Assembly (NCBI GenBank): GCA_945861705.1 | Contig: CAMAVM010000008.1 | Coordinates: 32,664-96,663, forward strand | Direction: 5' to 3' | DNA length: 64,000 nucleotides | Source of the DNA: Methylomagnum ishizawai | Lineage (GTDB): Bacteria > Pseudomonadota > Gammaproteobacteria > Methylococcales > Methylomonadaceae | Part shown: one piece after another, positions 55,047 to 64,000 of the stretch | Position numbering within the stretch: position 1 is the stretch's first letter | Layout: every line of letters begins with the position of its first letter | Notes under the pieces: generated by a model | Databases searched by the model: none | What the model saw: only the letters and a program-made list of their open reading frames with translations | Told to the model about the DNA's origin: nothing | Translations under genes and position numbers: made by a program

Positions 55047-56900
55047 TCAGTTAGGCAGTGCAAACACGGTAAGTGTGCCACCCAGTTTGGTGTAAGAGCT
55101 TAAGCTTCTGTAAGCACCTACTGCACCCAAACCTTCTGTGTTGGAGTCTTCTTTACCCGTGTCAAGACCAGCAGCAATACCGATACCTGCCCAGCCACCA
55201 ATACCTGACAGTACGCCAATATATTGTTTGCCATTGTATTTCCAAGTATTGACGTTACCGATAATGCCAGACGGGGTTTTAAACTTATACAGTTCTTTAC
55301 CCGTTTTAGCATCAACTGCTTTTAAATAGCCTTCAAGCGTTCCGTAGAACACAACGCCACCGGATGTAGCCAATGAACCAGACCAAACCGAGAACTGTTC
55401 CTTGTTTGACCATGCAATTTTACCGGTTTTAGCGTCATAAGCGGTGAACTGACCGAGGTTGGTGCTGCCGTCAGGTTGACCTGTGATGGCATCTGCACCT
55501 GCTGGCATCATGGTTAATGTAGCACCTACATAAGGTTGACCCGCTTTGTAGTCAACCGCGAATGGTTCATAGTCCATACACAGGTGATTACCTGAGATGT
55601 AGAACAAACCCGTTTGCGGCGAGTAAGATACCGGCTGTTGATTTTTAGAACCTAAGGCAGCAGGGCAAACGCCTTTGCTGTTCACGTCTTCGCCGTTTTG
55701 TTCAGTACTGTATTTAGAAACCACTTGTGGACGACCAGAGTTCATATCCACGTGTGATGCCCAGTTTACTGATTTGTCAAATTTTTCAGCAACCAACAAT
55801 TCACCGGTCACGCGATCCAGCGTGTAGCCAAAGCCGTTACGGTCAAAATGCACGATAGTTTTGTGCATTGCGCCTTTAACTTCTTGGTCAACCAATACGG
55901 TTTCGTTGATACCGTCATAATCCCACTCATCATGTGGAGTCATTTGGTAAACCCATTTTACTGCACCAGTGTCAGCATCACGAGCCCACAAGGACATTGA
56001 CCATTTGTTGTCGCCAGGACGTTGTACAGGATTCCAAGTAGACGGATTGCCTGAGCCGTAATAGATCAAGTTCAATTCAGGATCGTAGCTAGTCCAGCCC
56101 CAGGTAGTACCGCCGCCGATTTTCCATTGGTCGCCTTTCCAGGTTTTTACGCTTGAATCTGCGCCAACTGGAGCAACTTTGCCATTTTCCCAAGTTGTGG
56201 TGCTGCTGGGGTTAATCAAAGTGTCAGAATCAGGCCCCATGCTGTAACCTTTCCAGGCCAGCTTGCCAGTCCGCATGTTGTAAGCAGCCAAGAATCCGCG
56301 TACACCAAATTCACCACCGGAAATACCGGTTAGCACGTTTTCTTTAACGACCAGAGGTGAAGACGTGTTGGTCATACCCAATTTTGGGTCGCCATTCTGA
56401 ACACTCCAAACCCGTTTGCCGGTTTTTGCATCTAAAGCCGTTAAGACGGTATCAGATTGTTGCAAGAAGATTTTGCCATCGCCGTAACCTAAGCCACGGT
56501 TAACCGTGTCGCAACACATCACAGGAATGGTGACATCTGCATCTTGGGTAGGCGTATATTCCCAAATAACCGCTTGGGTTTTTTGGTCAATTGCATACAC
56601 GGTATTAGGGAAAGGTGTATGAATGTAAAGAATATCATCAATTACCAGCGGACCACCTTCATGACCACGTAAAACACCTGTAGAGAAAGACCATGCAGGT
56701 TGCAGATTCTTTACGTTGTCAACGTTGATGTCTGAAAGTTCGCTATAGCGAGTGCCAGCATAGTTACCACCCCACATTGCCCAGTTGGCTGGGTTCTTTG
56801 ATAGTTGTTCATTGGCACTATTTGCTGTCGCTATTGCTGGCGCAGCAATCAACACAGCTACACTCGACGCAATTAGCCAATTTCTAAGAGGCTTCTTCAT
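55047..56900 (-). CDS. xoxF: Lanthanide-dependent methanol dehydrogenase XoxF
   Basis: A 617-residue periplasmic PQQ quinoprotein that oxidises methanol to formaldehyde (or formate), donating electrons to a cytochrome. Signal peptide is ~1-26. The vicinal disulfide is [12 protein letters not shown]. The catalytic Asp sits in DEWDYDG: the second Asp, two residues on, binds the lanthanide; MxaF has Ala there. Eight Trp-docking repeats (DAKTGKxxW) form the propeller. AGGAG lies eight bases before ATG 56900, so a longer start at 56933 is rejected. No xoxG or xoxJ follows. Confidence 0.96.
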   Translation of the reverse strand: MKKPLRNWLIASSVAVLIAAPAIATANSANEQLSKNPANWAMWGGNYAGTRYSELSDINVDNVKNLQPAWSFSTGVLRGHEGGPLVIDDILYIHTPFPNTVYAIDQKTQAVIWEYTPTQDADVTIPVMCCDTVNRGLGYGDGKIFLQQSDTVLTALDAKTGKRVWSVQNGDPKLGMTNTSSPLVVKENVLTGISGGEFGVRGFLAAYNMRTGKLAWKGYSMGPDSDTLINPSSTTTWENGKVAPVGADSSVKTWKGDQWKIGGGTTWGWTSYDPELNLIYYGSGNPSTWNPVQRPGDNKWSMSLWARDADTGAVKWVYQMTPHDEWDYDGINETVLVDQEVKGAMHKTIVHFDRNGFGYTLDRVTGELLVAEKFDKSVNWASHVDMNSGRPQVVSKYSTEQNGEDVNSKGVCPAALGSKNQQPVSYSPQTGLFYISGNHLCMDYEPFAVDYKAGQPYVGATLTMMPAGADAITGQPDGSTNLGQFTAYDAKTGKIAWSNKEQFSVWSGSLATSGGVVFYGTLEGYLKAVDAKTGKELYKFKTPSGIIGNVNTWKYNGKQYIGVLSGIGGWAGIGIAAGLDTGKEDSNTEGLGAVGAYRSLSSYTKLGGTLTVFALPN

Positions 56901-57127
56901 ATATTTTTCTCCTGATATCTTGTTGTACGACAAAATACTGATTATGATTTTTTAAGACTTAAAGTTAGTTTTTGGGGTGATTATTTTTATCTCCTCGGGT
57001 ACAGGACACTTCACGCCACGCAGTAGATTTAATTATTTTGCCATAAAAGTCAACTTTTAATGTTATATGGTCAATACGTATCCACATAGATAGTTCTTCA
57101 TGATATTAATTGTTAAGGATAATCTGT

Positions 57128-57853
57128 TCATACGGTTTCTATCCGGTAGCCATTTTCATCCCAAACCAGTGCGTCACCTTTGTCTTTAGTCCATGCAGCC
57201 AAAACATAACGCTGGGCAGCTTTTCCGTTGATCTCAAAATTATGAATATTAGGTCGATGGGTGTGTCCATGTATCAAACGTAAACAATTATGCTTAACCA
57301 AGGTATCGGTAACTGTTTTTTGATTAACATCCATAATTTCTTGCGTTTTTTGGCGCTTATGGAAATAGCTTCGTATTCGATACCAACGGGCAACCAACAA
57401 TCGTACGAACAACGGTTTGGAAAGCACATTATGCTGCCATTCAGGAGTGCGCGATTTGCTGCGAAATTCCTGGTAGGGCAAGTCATCGGTACACAGTAAA
57501 TCGCCGTGCATAAGCAATGTTGGCACACCGAATAAATCAATCTGAACAGGATCATCCAATAAGACAATACCGGTATCCTTACAAAATTGATTCCCCAATA
57601 AAAAATCACGATTTCCTTGCTGGAAATACACCTTAACCCCCGATTCTGTAAGCCGTTTCAGCGATTCACGAATTTTGGGATTAGGTGGACTGAAATCATC
57701 ATCGCCCACCCAGGCATCAAAGAGGTCACCCAAGATGTATAAGGTGCTGGCTTTTGTCGCCCTGTTGTCCAGAAAATGAAGGAAGCGTTGGGTAATTTCC
57801 GGCTTATCCCAGGCAAGATGAAGGTCGGAAATAAACAGGATTTCAGTGTTCAT
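57128..57853 (-). CDS. lpxH: UDP-2,3-diacylglucosamine diphosphatase
   Basis: About 241 residues; a metallophosphatase of lipid A synthesis giving lipid X. Motifs are ISDLHLAWDKPEIT, LGDLFDAWVGDDD, GNRDFLLG, LMHGDLLCTDD and HGHTHRPN, all LpxH signatures. I prefer ATG 57853; a TTG at 57877 adds eight residues. It follows the cyclophilin gene (43 bases) and may be its operon partner. Confidence 0.94.
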   Translation of the reverse strand: MNTEILFISDLHLAWDKPEITQRFLHFLDNRATKASTLYILGDLFDAWVGDDDFSPPNPKIRESLKRLTESGVKVYFQQGNRDFLLGNQFCKDTGIVLLDDPVQIDLFGVPTLLMHGDLLCTDDLPYQEFRSKSRTPEWQHNVLSKPLFVRLLVARWYRIRSYFHKRQKTQEIMDVNQKTVTDTLVKHNCLRLIHGHTHRPNIHNFEINGKAAQRYVLAAWTKDKGDALVWDENGYRIETV

Positions 57854-57920
57854 GACAAAAGCAGGCACAAGGCGCAAGGTTTTTGATTTTTTGCCTTTGG
57901 CCTTGCATTTTTAGCCTTAT

Positions 57921-58511
57921 TTATTTAATTACTTCCGCTTTCTCAATCACAATGTCAGTTTTCGGCACGTCTTGATGACCGCCCTTATTGCCCGTTGCTT
58001 GTGTCGCCATTGCATCAACCACATCCATCCCTTCAACTACTTCACCAAATACCGCATAACCCCAACCGCTGGAGGTTGGGCTGGTATGGTCGAGGAAAGC
58101 ATTGTCTTTTAGATTGATAAAAAACTGCGCCGTTGCAGAATTAGGATCGTTAGTCCGCGCCATCGCCAACGTGGCACGATTGTTTTTCAGGTCATTATCG
58201 GCTTCATTCTTGATTGAGGCATGCACTTCTTTTTGTTTGAAAGCCGTATCAAAACCGCCGCCTTGCGCCATAAAACCTTTAATGACACGGTGGAATATCG
58301 TGCCGTTATAAAAGCCTTCGTTAACATAAGTTAAAAAATTAGCAGAAGAAACCGGTGCTTTCTCGGTGTTCAGTTGTACAATTATCGCGCCGAGTGATGT
58401 GGTCAATTTGATTTTATTACTGGATGATACGGGTTGAGACATTTTATTTTCCGTTGCAAATGATGAAGTTGCGCTAAGGCACAACAGGGCAGACAGTATC
58501 AAAGTACGCAT
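57921..58511 (-). CDS. Peptidyl-prolyl isomerase, cyclophilin type, exported
   Basis: A 196-residue cyclophilin with a signal peptide (about 1-20). Active-site motifs are IFHRVIKGFMAQGGGFD (Arg and Phe), ATLAMARTNDPNSATAQFFINL and YAVFGEVVEGMDVVDAM. The periplasmic form matches PpiA, except that the mature part has an added Ser-rich start. It helps fold envelope proteins. Confidence 0.93.
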   Translation of the reverse strand: MRTLILSALLCLSATSSFATENKMSQPVSSSNKIKLTTSLGAIIVQLNTEKAPVSSANFLTYVNEGFYNGTIFHRVIKGFMAQGGGFDTAFKQKEVHASIKNEADNDLKNNRATLAMARTNDPNSATAQFFINLKDNAFLDHTSPTSSGWGYAVFGEVVEGMDVVDAMATQATGNKGGHQDVPKTDIVIEKAEVIK

Positions 58512-58668
58512 AGCTTAATTTCCTGTGCTGGTGATAAACCCAAAATTTTAGGTGTTTTTAGCTTGAAAGAGAAGCGTTAATCTTGGTAGATTGCACTCCT
58601 TTTATCAAAACGCTTACCTAAAGATGTATGGGCAAAAGATTTATTGCCTCTACTTACCGAGATCAATC

Positions 58669-60108
58669 TTGAAAATATATAACACCTTAACCCGCAAAAA
58701 AGAAGAATTCCAGCCCCGCGTACCGGGCAAGGTCGGCATGTACGTGTGTGGCATGACCGTCTACGATTACTGCCACATCGGCCATGCCCGCGTGATGGTC
58801 GTGTTTGATACCGTGGCGCGGTATTTTCGCCATAAAGGTTACGAGCTGACTTACGTCCGCAACATCACCGACATCGACGACAAGATAATCAACCGCGCCA
58901 ATGAATACGGCGAAGACTTCACCGCGTTAACCCAACGCTTCATCGATGCCATGCACGAAGACGAACGCGCATTAAACGTCTTGCCGCCGGATGCCGAACC
59001 CAAGGCAACCCAATCCATACCCGCCATTATCGCCATGATAGCCACCCTAATCGACAAAGGGCTGGCCTACGTAGGGACGAACGGCGACGTATTCTACTCG
59101 GTCAGCAAATTCAAGGATTACGGCAAGCTATCGGGCAAAAACCTCGCCGACTTGCAAGCGGGCGAACGTGTCGATGTCGATCAAGCCAAACAAGACCCGC
59201 TAGATTTCGTACTCTGGAAAATGGCCAAACCCGGCGAGCCGTCTTGGCCTTCGCCCTGGGGCTTAGGCCGTCCCGGCTGGCACATCGAATGCTCAGCCAT
59301 GTCCACTTGCTGCTTGGGCAACCATTTCGACATCCATGGCGGCGGCATGGACTTGCAATTTCCCCACCACGAAAACGAAATCGCCCAATCCGAAGGCGCA
59401 ACTGGGGAAACCTTTGTCAACTATTGGATGCACAACGGATTTGTGCGAGTGGACAATGAAAAAATGTCCAAGTCGTTGGGGAATTTTTTTACTGTGCGTG
59501 AAGTGCTAAAGCAATATCAACCTGAAGTTGTCCGGTTTTTTATTCTGCAAAGCCATTACCGCAGTCCGCTGAATTATTCCGATGAGCAACTGAATGATGC
59601 TAAAGCGGGGTTAAATCGATTATATACTGCGTTGCGTGATGTTGAGGCGGTCGGTGCGCTATTAGCAGGGGATTATAAAAATCGTTTTGAACAGGCGATG
59701 GACGATGATTTTAATACACCTGTTGCACTGTCGGTTTTGTTTGATATTGCAACTGAGCTTAATAAAGCTAAACAACCAAAAGAAATTGAAAGAGCAGGAC
59801 AATTAGCAAACAATCTTAAAAAACTGGGCGACTTATTGGGCATATTGCAGAATGATCCAGATGCTTTTTTAAAAGGGAAAGTTACGCATGAAGTTGTAGC
59901 TGCGCTAGTAGGCGGAGGGTCTGCTATTACTGGCACAGCAGAATTGACTAGAGGAAACTCTTGGATTGAGCAAAAAATTCTGGATCGTTCAGAAGCCAAA
60001 AAATCAAAAAACTGGGCTTTAGCCGACCAAATCCGTGATGAATTAAAACAGCAAGGCATTATTCTTGAAGACAAACCTGATGGCACAACCTCTTGGCGGC
60101 GTGAATGA
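58669..60108 (+). CDS. cysS: Cysteinyl-tRNA synthetase
   Basis: About 479 residues; class I synthetase charging tRNA-Cys. HIGH is in [10 protein letters not shown] and KMSKS in [11 protein letters not shown], with zinc ligands in [11 protein letters not shown] and later Cys/His ([14 protein letters not shown]). The start is probably TTG 58669 ([10 protein letters not shown] follows, as in the family); an earlier TTG at 58591 adds a non-family extension. The base composition is split: the first half is GC-rich and the second AT-rich, changing at about 59400-59460 (see findings). Confidence 0.93.
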   Translation: MKIYNTLTRKKEEFQPRVPGKVGMYVCGMTVYDYCHIGHARVMVVFDTVARYFRHKGYELTYVRNITDIDDKIINRANEYGEDFTALTQRFIDAMHEDERALNVLPPDAEPKATQSIPAIIAMIATLIDKGLAYVGTNGDVFYSVSKFKDYGKLSGKNLADLQAGERVDVDQAKQDPLDFVLWKMAKPGEPSWPSPWGLGRPGWHIECSAMSTCCLGNHFDIHGGGMDLQFPHHENEIAQSEGATGETFVNYWMHNGFVRVDNEKMSKSLGNFFTVREVLKQYQPEVVRFFILQSHYRSPLNYSDEQLNDAKAGLNRLYTALRDVEAVGALLAGDYKNRFEQAMDDDFNTPVALSVLFDIATELNKAKQPKEIERAGQLANNLKKLGDLLGILQNDPDAFLKGKVTHEVVAALVGGGSAITGTAELTRGNSWIEQKILDRSEAKKSKNWALADQIRDELKQQGIILEDKPDGTTSWRRE

Positions 60109-60131
60109 CTGTTTTAGCCAATCTAATGTAG

Positions 60132-60157
60132 GTCGGGTTAGCGTAGTGTAACCCGAC
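60132..60157. repeat. Dispersed palindrome GTCGGGTTA...TAACCCGAC
   Basis: Nine-base arms and an eight-base loop 24 bases past cysS, matching a small repeat (GTCGGGTTAGCG...CGTAACCCGAC) seen in many bacterial genomes. It may act as a terminator for cysS, but no T-run follows. Confidence 0.6.
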
Positions 60158-60216
60158 AACTGCCAAGCAATTTCAGACCTCTAACTCGACAGCAATTATC
60201 AATAAAATCACCACCA

Positions 60217-60846
60217 ATGACCGAAATCAAAGACAAACCGATCCAAATCTTCCTCGACGCACTCGCCAGCAAATCCGCTACGCCCGGCGGTGGCAGTGCG
60301 GCGGCACTTATGGGCGCACAAGGCGCGGCCTTGGTCAGCATGGTCTGCAATCTCACCATCGGTAAACCCAAGTTCGCCGAAGTTGAAGCCGAACTTCAAG
60401 AAGTTTTGGGCAAAGCCGAAACCTTACGCAGCCAACTGACCGACCTTATCCAAGCCGACATTGAAGTATTCAATCGGCTGATGTCCAAGTACGCCTTGCC
60501 AAGGGAAACGGAGGAAGAAAAGGCAAGCCGTAGCACCTCCATCCAGGCGGTATTGCAAGAGGCAACTGAAGTCCCGATGCAATGCGTCCACGCCTGCGCC
60601 GAGATTATTCGCTTAAGCAAAGTTGCCGCCGGCTTAGGCAATCCCAGTGCCGTCAGCGATGCTGGGGCGGCGGTCATGGCGGCATACAGCGGATTGAAAA
60701 GCTCCGCATTAAACGTCTACATCAATCTGGGTAGCATCAAAGACAAATCGTTTTCTGAAACCAAATTGGCGGAACTTGAGCAGGTAACTGAAAATATTGA
60801 ACAGATGGTGAATGAAATTTACCAGGTTGTTAAAACTAGGCTTTAA
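60217..60846 (+). CDS. fchA: Methenyltetrahydrofolate cyclohydrolase, FchA type
   Basis: A 209-residue all-helical protein of the FTCD-C/FchA family: TPGGGSAAALMGAQGAALVSMVCNLTIG near the start, SKVAAGLGNPSAVSDAGAAVMAAYSGLKSSALNVYINL later. It converts methenyl-H4folate to formyl-H4folate, a C1 step used by methylotrophs alongside RuMP. GC-rich, like the first half of cysS. Ribosome site is weak. Confidence 0.9.
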   Translation: MTEIKDKPIQIFLDALASKSATPGGGSAAALMGAQGAALVSMVCNLTIGKPKFAEVEAELQEVLGKAETLRSQLTDLIQADIEVFNRLMSKYALPRETEEEKASRSTSIQAVLQEATEVPMQCVHACAEIIRLSKVAAGLGNPSAVSDAGAAVMAAYSGLKSSALNVYINLGSIKDKSFSETKLAELEQVTENIEQMVNEIYQVVKTRL

Positions 60847-60961
60847 TCGCTTAGTTATTCGTCGACAGAAAAAACAATTGACGGTTATCCTGCCCCCCGT
60901 TATCATACGCTGCTCTTTAGGGGCGGTTGGCAAATTCAACAAGTCGTTGTAAAGATATAGT

Positions 60962-61038
60962 CGGGGTATAGCGCAGTCTGGTAGCGCGCCTGCTTTGGGA
61001 GCAGGATGTCGGGGGTTCGAATCCCTCTACCCCGACCA
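60962..61038 (+). tRNA. tRNA-Pro (UGG)
   Basis: Seventy-seven bases with encoded CCA. The acceptor CGGGGTA pairs with TACCCCG; the anticodon stem CCTGC/GCAGG holds loop TTTGGGA (UGG). The TPsiC arm is GGGTTCGAATCCC. Confidence 0.97.
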
Positions 61039-61043
61039 ACTTT

Positions 61044-61120
61044 GCGCTTGTAGCTCAGCTGGATAGAGCATCGGCCTTCTAAGCCGAGGGTCGCAGGTTC
61101 GAGTCCTGCCAAGCGTACCA
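61044..61120 (+). tRNA. tRNA-Arg (UCU)
   Basis: Seventy-seven bases with CCA. Acceptor GCGCTTG pairs with CAAGCGT (G-T at the first pair); anticodon loop CTTCTAA gives UCU. It starts five bases after tRNA-Pro, so they are co-transcribed. Confidence 0.97.
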
Positions 61121-61142
61121 TTTCCATCTCCATATTTCCTAT

Positions 61143-61219
61143 GGTGAGCGTAGCTCAGTTGGTAGAGTCCCGGATTGTGATTCCGGTTGTCGCGGGTTCG
61201 AGCCCCGTCGTTCACCCCA
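61143..61219 (+). tRNA. tRNA-His (GUG)
   Basis: It has the tRNA-His hallmark extra G at -1 (61143) facing the discriminator C, an anticodon loop ATTGTGATT (GUG) and encoded CCA. It is 22 bases after tRNA-Arg. Confidence 0.96.
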
Positions 61220-61555
61220 TTAAATTAATTGCTTACCTTAAGCTATAAACATTGCTTTTGGTAACTGTGTCCAATTTCATGACCGCATTTGCGGCACGGG
61301 TAGCCAAATATTCAGGTGTCAGGTTAGCGTACCTGAGAACAATTTATAATCAGACTACCCGCTATGTGCATCATGGCTTTATAGCTTCGCCGACACAATC
61401 GATGGTCTTAAATCCTGTCTTTAAAGAGGAAAATATAACGGGGATGATGGATACATCTTTAGTTGAGAGCCAATCTTCATTGTAAAACTGTACACTTTCT
61501 TTACAAATTGGTTACGGGGAGTGCCTAAAAATACCTAATGAGTTTAAGGCTATGC
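61220..61555. other. 336-base gap after the tRNA cluster
   Basis: A 61252-61485 plus-strand frame (77 codons) has no ribosome site or recognised relative, so I leave it out. No terminator, att site or repeat was recognised. It marks the edge of the accessory segment. Confidence 0.4.
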
Positions 61556-61939
61556 TCATTGGCTGTTTACTTTTAAAAATGTCCGCAGCCCGTCTTCATC
61601 TAAATCACTGGAAGCTACCGCCATTATGGTATCTGCGGCGGCGGTTGCGCTGGCGATGAAAGCATGACCGTTCATTTCCAGAAAGAGGATGCCCACACCA
61701 AAGCCAACCCGCTTATTGCCGTCAACGAAAGGGTGATTTTTGACAATCCCCATGATGTACGATGCCGCTAGGTCAACGATGGCTGAGTTGTCGCCGTAAT
61801 TGTGCAGCTGCTGCGGTCGGGCAAGCGCAGACTGCAATAAGCCACGGTCACGTATCCCGGCAGCACCGCCGTTAAGGGTCAATAAGCGTTCGTGAATCAG
61901 GATGGTGTCGCTCTCGGTGATCCAGATAATCCCTGTCAC
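61556..61939 (-). CDS. Doc-type toxin (death-on-curing, Fic fold)
   Basis: A 127-residue Fic-domain protein. The motif HPFVDGNKRVGFGVGILFLEM is the Fic loop, and IRDRGLLQSALARPQQL is the Doc opening. Doc phosphorylates EF-Tu to stop translation. It overlaps the upstream antitoxin gene by four bases, ATGA, as co-translated pairs do. Confidence 0.9.
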   Translation of the reverse strand: MTGIIWITESDTILIHERLLTLNGGAAGIRDRGLLQSALARPQQLHNYGDNSAIVDLAASYIMGIVKNHPFVDGNKRVGFGVGILFLEMNGHAFIASATAAADTIMAVASSDLDEDGLRTFLKVNSQ

Positions 61940-62145
61940 TCGGACAAAATTCTGAAGGTTTCAGAATACCGCCCGATAATATCCTCAAACTTCGCGAGCT
62001 TCACAGCGGAAATGTCTTGCGTTTCCTCAACCGCCTTGCCTAGTAAAGCCCAATGTTCGATCTGTTTGGGTGTAGACCTGTGCATGGCTTTTGCCGCTGT
62101 TTTGGCCGCGTCTATCAGGTTGTCGGATAATTGGATGGCTGCCAT
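61936..62145 (-). CDS. Antitoxin of the Doc pair (ParD-like)
   Basis: A 69-residue protein upstream of the toxin: MAAIQLSDNLIDAAKTAAKAMHRSTPKQIEHWALLGKAVEE resembles the ParD-like ribbon-helix-helix family (QIEHWALLGKAVE). The usual Phd antitoxin is thus replaced by another fold. It should neutralise Doc and repress the operon. Confidence 0.75.
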   Translation of the reverse strand: MAAIQLSDNLIDAAKTAAKAMHRSTPKQIEHWALLGKAVEETQDISAVKLAKFEDIIGRYSETFRILSE

Positions 62146-62307
62146 GTGGAGTTCCTAATAGATTTAAAAATATAATTTATCATTATTTATGTTTTTTTAC
62201 AATAAAACACAATACTATTGACTATTATTGTAGCTTTGAGCTAGTGATAAATCCTGTGAAACTTTAGAACCTTTTGTTGATTATTACCCAAAGCGTAGCT
62301 CCAATAG

Positions 62308-63843
62308 CTAATCATCTGATCTTGCTGTTTTAAAACGGGCAGACGCGCCCAAGAGACCAACTACAAAGAAAGCCGTACCAACAAGTGTGAAACGCAGGTT
62401 GGGTTCCTCGACTGTCATGTCGTCAGTTGCGTAAAGCATGATAATGACGGCAATCAATCCCCACCCAAGAAAACGCAGCACAGCGAGCATAGCAAGCTTG
62501 CCCAGCGTTTCCGCTTCGCTCACGGGTGTATCCATTCGATAAGCTACAAAACCGCACATCAACGCGGGTAAAATTCCCCAGCGTGTATGTTGGATAAAGC
62601 TATCCAGAAAATTAAAATATTCTCTACGGTAGTGAGTTAATTCAAGAACGAGCAAGGAAGACGTGGTGCTAACGATAAACCCGACTATCATCATCGCCAT
62701 ATAGAACCCATAGTTCAGCTCGGATTGTCCTCGTTGATGTCTGACAGCTATCGTCCGAGCAATAAAGACAAGCGTTATCGGCAGCACATACATTGGAATG
62801 GCGTAAGCGATCCAGCGGAGCGTAGCGTAATTAAAATGTGGAAGCGGTTTTTCGGGAAACAAGAAAGCATTATGCAGTGACACCGAAAGCTCACGCCCTA
62901 ACATTACTCCAATTGCGGTGGCGGCCGTGAAAATAAGAATGTATTTATAGGTGTGTTTGAGGCGAGCTTCTTGAACCTTACCACCGAGTTGTTTCACAGA
63001 TGCCCATATCTCGTTTTCACTGGCACTCCCGAATACGACCAGCGCGGCAAGCAAGCGACAGAGCAGGCCGGTGAGATGATCCAGATCCTTAATCAAATTT
63101 ACCGTCTTGGTGTAGTGCGGTTCCGCTTCTTTCCAGACATTCACTTTTTCTGACATCGCATTGTAGGAAATACAGATTTCTCCCCATTTCAGTGACGGTT
63201 CGTTGAATAAACGACGATAGGATGATTGGTTGGCGTAGTTTTGTATCTGATTAAAAAGCAGGCAGTTATGCGCCCATTTATATTCGACTGTGGCACTGGA
63301 TTTGTCGAAATCACCCGGATCCATGGTCGGAATCAGCAAGCGATTGGCTATTTGTTCTTTTAATGGCTCATCGATTGCTGACAATCTGGATGAGATTAAC
63401 GCATTGTAGACTTCTACGGCCTTGGTCGGAATGGCGAAAGCGTCATGGATACTGTCCCTTAAAATAAGTAAGGGGTTAAACTTGCTTTCCCATGCAATAA
63501 AAAACAGCAACAGCACCGCTACCATCAAAGGTACGATTGTGCTACCGTCCAAGCCATTCATAAGATCCACTAATTGCCAGGCACGGAGATCTTTCACGAT
63601 GAGCGTTACCAGCGGTTCAAGAGGTAACCATTGCCAAGTCAGTAACCCGTAAAGTGCTGCCATTAACGTGCAATACGATGCGATACCTAGAAAATAGGTG
63701 CTTTTGCGGATAAAGTATTGGGGCAACGTCGGTTCAGCGCATAACTGTATTCGGCGTTTTTGGAAAGATTGATAAGCAAGAAAGAGGGCGATCCCAATTC
63801 CAATGAACTGTACAGCAAAGTTAATCAAGGTTTCGACAGTCAT
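62308..63843 (-). CDS. Unrecognised polytopic membrane protein
   Basis: A 511-residue protein. Three helices near the N-terminus (about 7-25, 48-70, 100-120) precede a large soluble section (about 125-290, including KEQIANRLLIPTMDP and CNY-poor helices). Six more helices run from about 297 to 505. No transport or catalytic motif is recognised. It lies at the end of the accessory segment, 160 bases from the antitoxin, with its own start (ATG 63843). I can offer no function; the N-terminal plus C-terminal helical split is unusual. Confidence 0.6.
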   Translation of the reverse strand: MTVETLINFAVQFIGIGIALFLAYQSFQKRRIQLCAEPTLPQYFIRKSTYFLGIASYCTLMAALYGLLTWQWLPLEPLVTLIVKDLRAWQLVDLMNGLDGSTIVPLMVAVLLLFFIAWESKFNPLLILRDSIHDAFAIPTKAVEVYNALISSRLSAIDEPLKEQIANRLLIPTMDPGDFDKSSATVEYKWAHNCLLFNQIQNYANQSSYRRLFNEPSLKWGEICISYNAMSEKVNVWKEAEPHYTKTVNLIKDLDHLTGLLCRLLAALVVFGSASENEIWASVKQLGGKVQEARLKHTYKYILIFTAATAIGVMLGRELSVSLHNAFLFPEKPLPHFNYATLRWIAYAIPMYVLPITLVFIARTIAVRHQRGQSELNYGFYMAMMIVGFIVSTTSSLLVLELTHYRREYFNFLDSFIQHTRWGILPALMCGFVAYRMDTPVSEAETLGKLAMLAVLRFLGWGLIAVIIMLYATDDMTVEEPNLRFTLVGTAFFVVGLLGASARFKTARSDD

Positions 63844-64000
63844 CGTGCAATTGATCCTAGGTAATTCATAAGATTTCCAGTGTAGGAGAAAATGTTAAGT
63901 GCTACCTAATTTTAAACGCTTATCAAACAAAACCGGTCATTATTTAAGCCAATTCTGCAAAGGCTATTGTGGCTAAATCAAATAATAAGCGCCTTGTCTT

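Noticed and set aside
60936..61215. Minus-strand frames covering the tRNA genes
   Set aside because: They are translations of the antisense of three clear tRNAs, a common false annotation.
61252..61485. A 77-codon plus-strand frame after tRNA-His, containing RVAKY and GVRLAYL-like words
   Set aside because: It starts at TTG without a ribosome site and has no recognised relative; the resemblance to TGVxxYL repeats is too slight.
1..64000. CRISPR array, rRNA genes or complete insertion sequence
   Set aside because: None was seen: no regularly spaced direct repeats, no rRNA sequence, and no transposase frame.

Overview
The window reads as chromosomal DNA of a methylotrophic gammaproteobacterium, most likely a type I (Methylococcales) methanotroph. 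The grounds are a ribulose monophosphate (RuMP) formaldehyde-fixation cluster (hps, phi, transketolase, transaldolase, class II aldolase, sugar kinase), a lanthanide-type PQQ methanol dehydrogenase (XoxF, with the diagnostic second Asp), a second divergent transketolase, a methenyl-H4folate cyclohydrolase, and gammaproteobacterial housekeeping genes (ssb, ftsH, parC, prfC, lpxH, cysS). No methane monooxygenase genes lie in the window, so the methanotroph call is inference.

Layout. 1-9 kb: end of a YajR-like MFS gene, ssb, a short RpoD-derived sigma factor behind a near-consensus promoter, ftsH, ald, a secreted YPA-repeat protein, and an AIM24/M48 pair. 9-11.5 kb: AT-rich toxin-antitoxin island with an orphan Phd antitoxin, a toxin stump and an ImmA/IrrE-DUF4411 pair. 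11.6-20.9 kb: thioesterase, parC, a YebB-type hydrolase, a FixL/FixJ-like two-component pair, an inositol-monophosphatase-family protein, HerA and a CDF exporter. 21-24.7 kb: ECF sigma, anti-sigma and subtilase operon plus a secreted protein whose upstream DNA resembles that of the sigma operon. 25.4-36 kb: prfC, then the RuMP cluster. 36-41.5 kb: UDGb glycosylase, propeller lipoprotein, a phosphate porin behind a four-half-site Pho box, and a flippase. 41.5-49 kb: envelope genes (EptA-like, methyltransferase, NlpC/P60, RND pump). 49-57 kb: flavoprotein/TVP38 pair, EAL protein, divergent transketolase, xoxF. 57-61.2 kb: lpxH, cyclophilin, cysS, fchA and three tRNAs. 61.5-64 kb: Doc toxin-antitoxin pair and an unrecognised membrane protein.

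The most unusual content sits inside the RuMP cluster. Between transketolase and transaldolase are two adjacent genes whose products carry tandem copies of a short motif, [ST]GVx[KR]YLxxQ: 4 copies in the first and about 16 in the second, often on a 20-residue period. The first product also has a signal peptide, two exported YPAxxFxPKVxY repeats and a membrane segment. The exported motif recurs four times in the separate secreted protein at 6.6 kb. I do not recognise these families. Their position and design suggest a multivalent, membrane-anchored scaffold for the formaldehyde-assimilation enzymes, which is a hypothesis. A second notable system is the ECF operon, where the exported end of the anti-sigma factor looks like the inhibitory prodomain of the protease encoded next to it.
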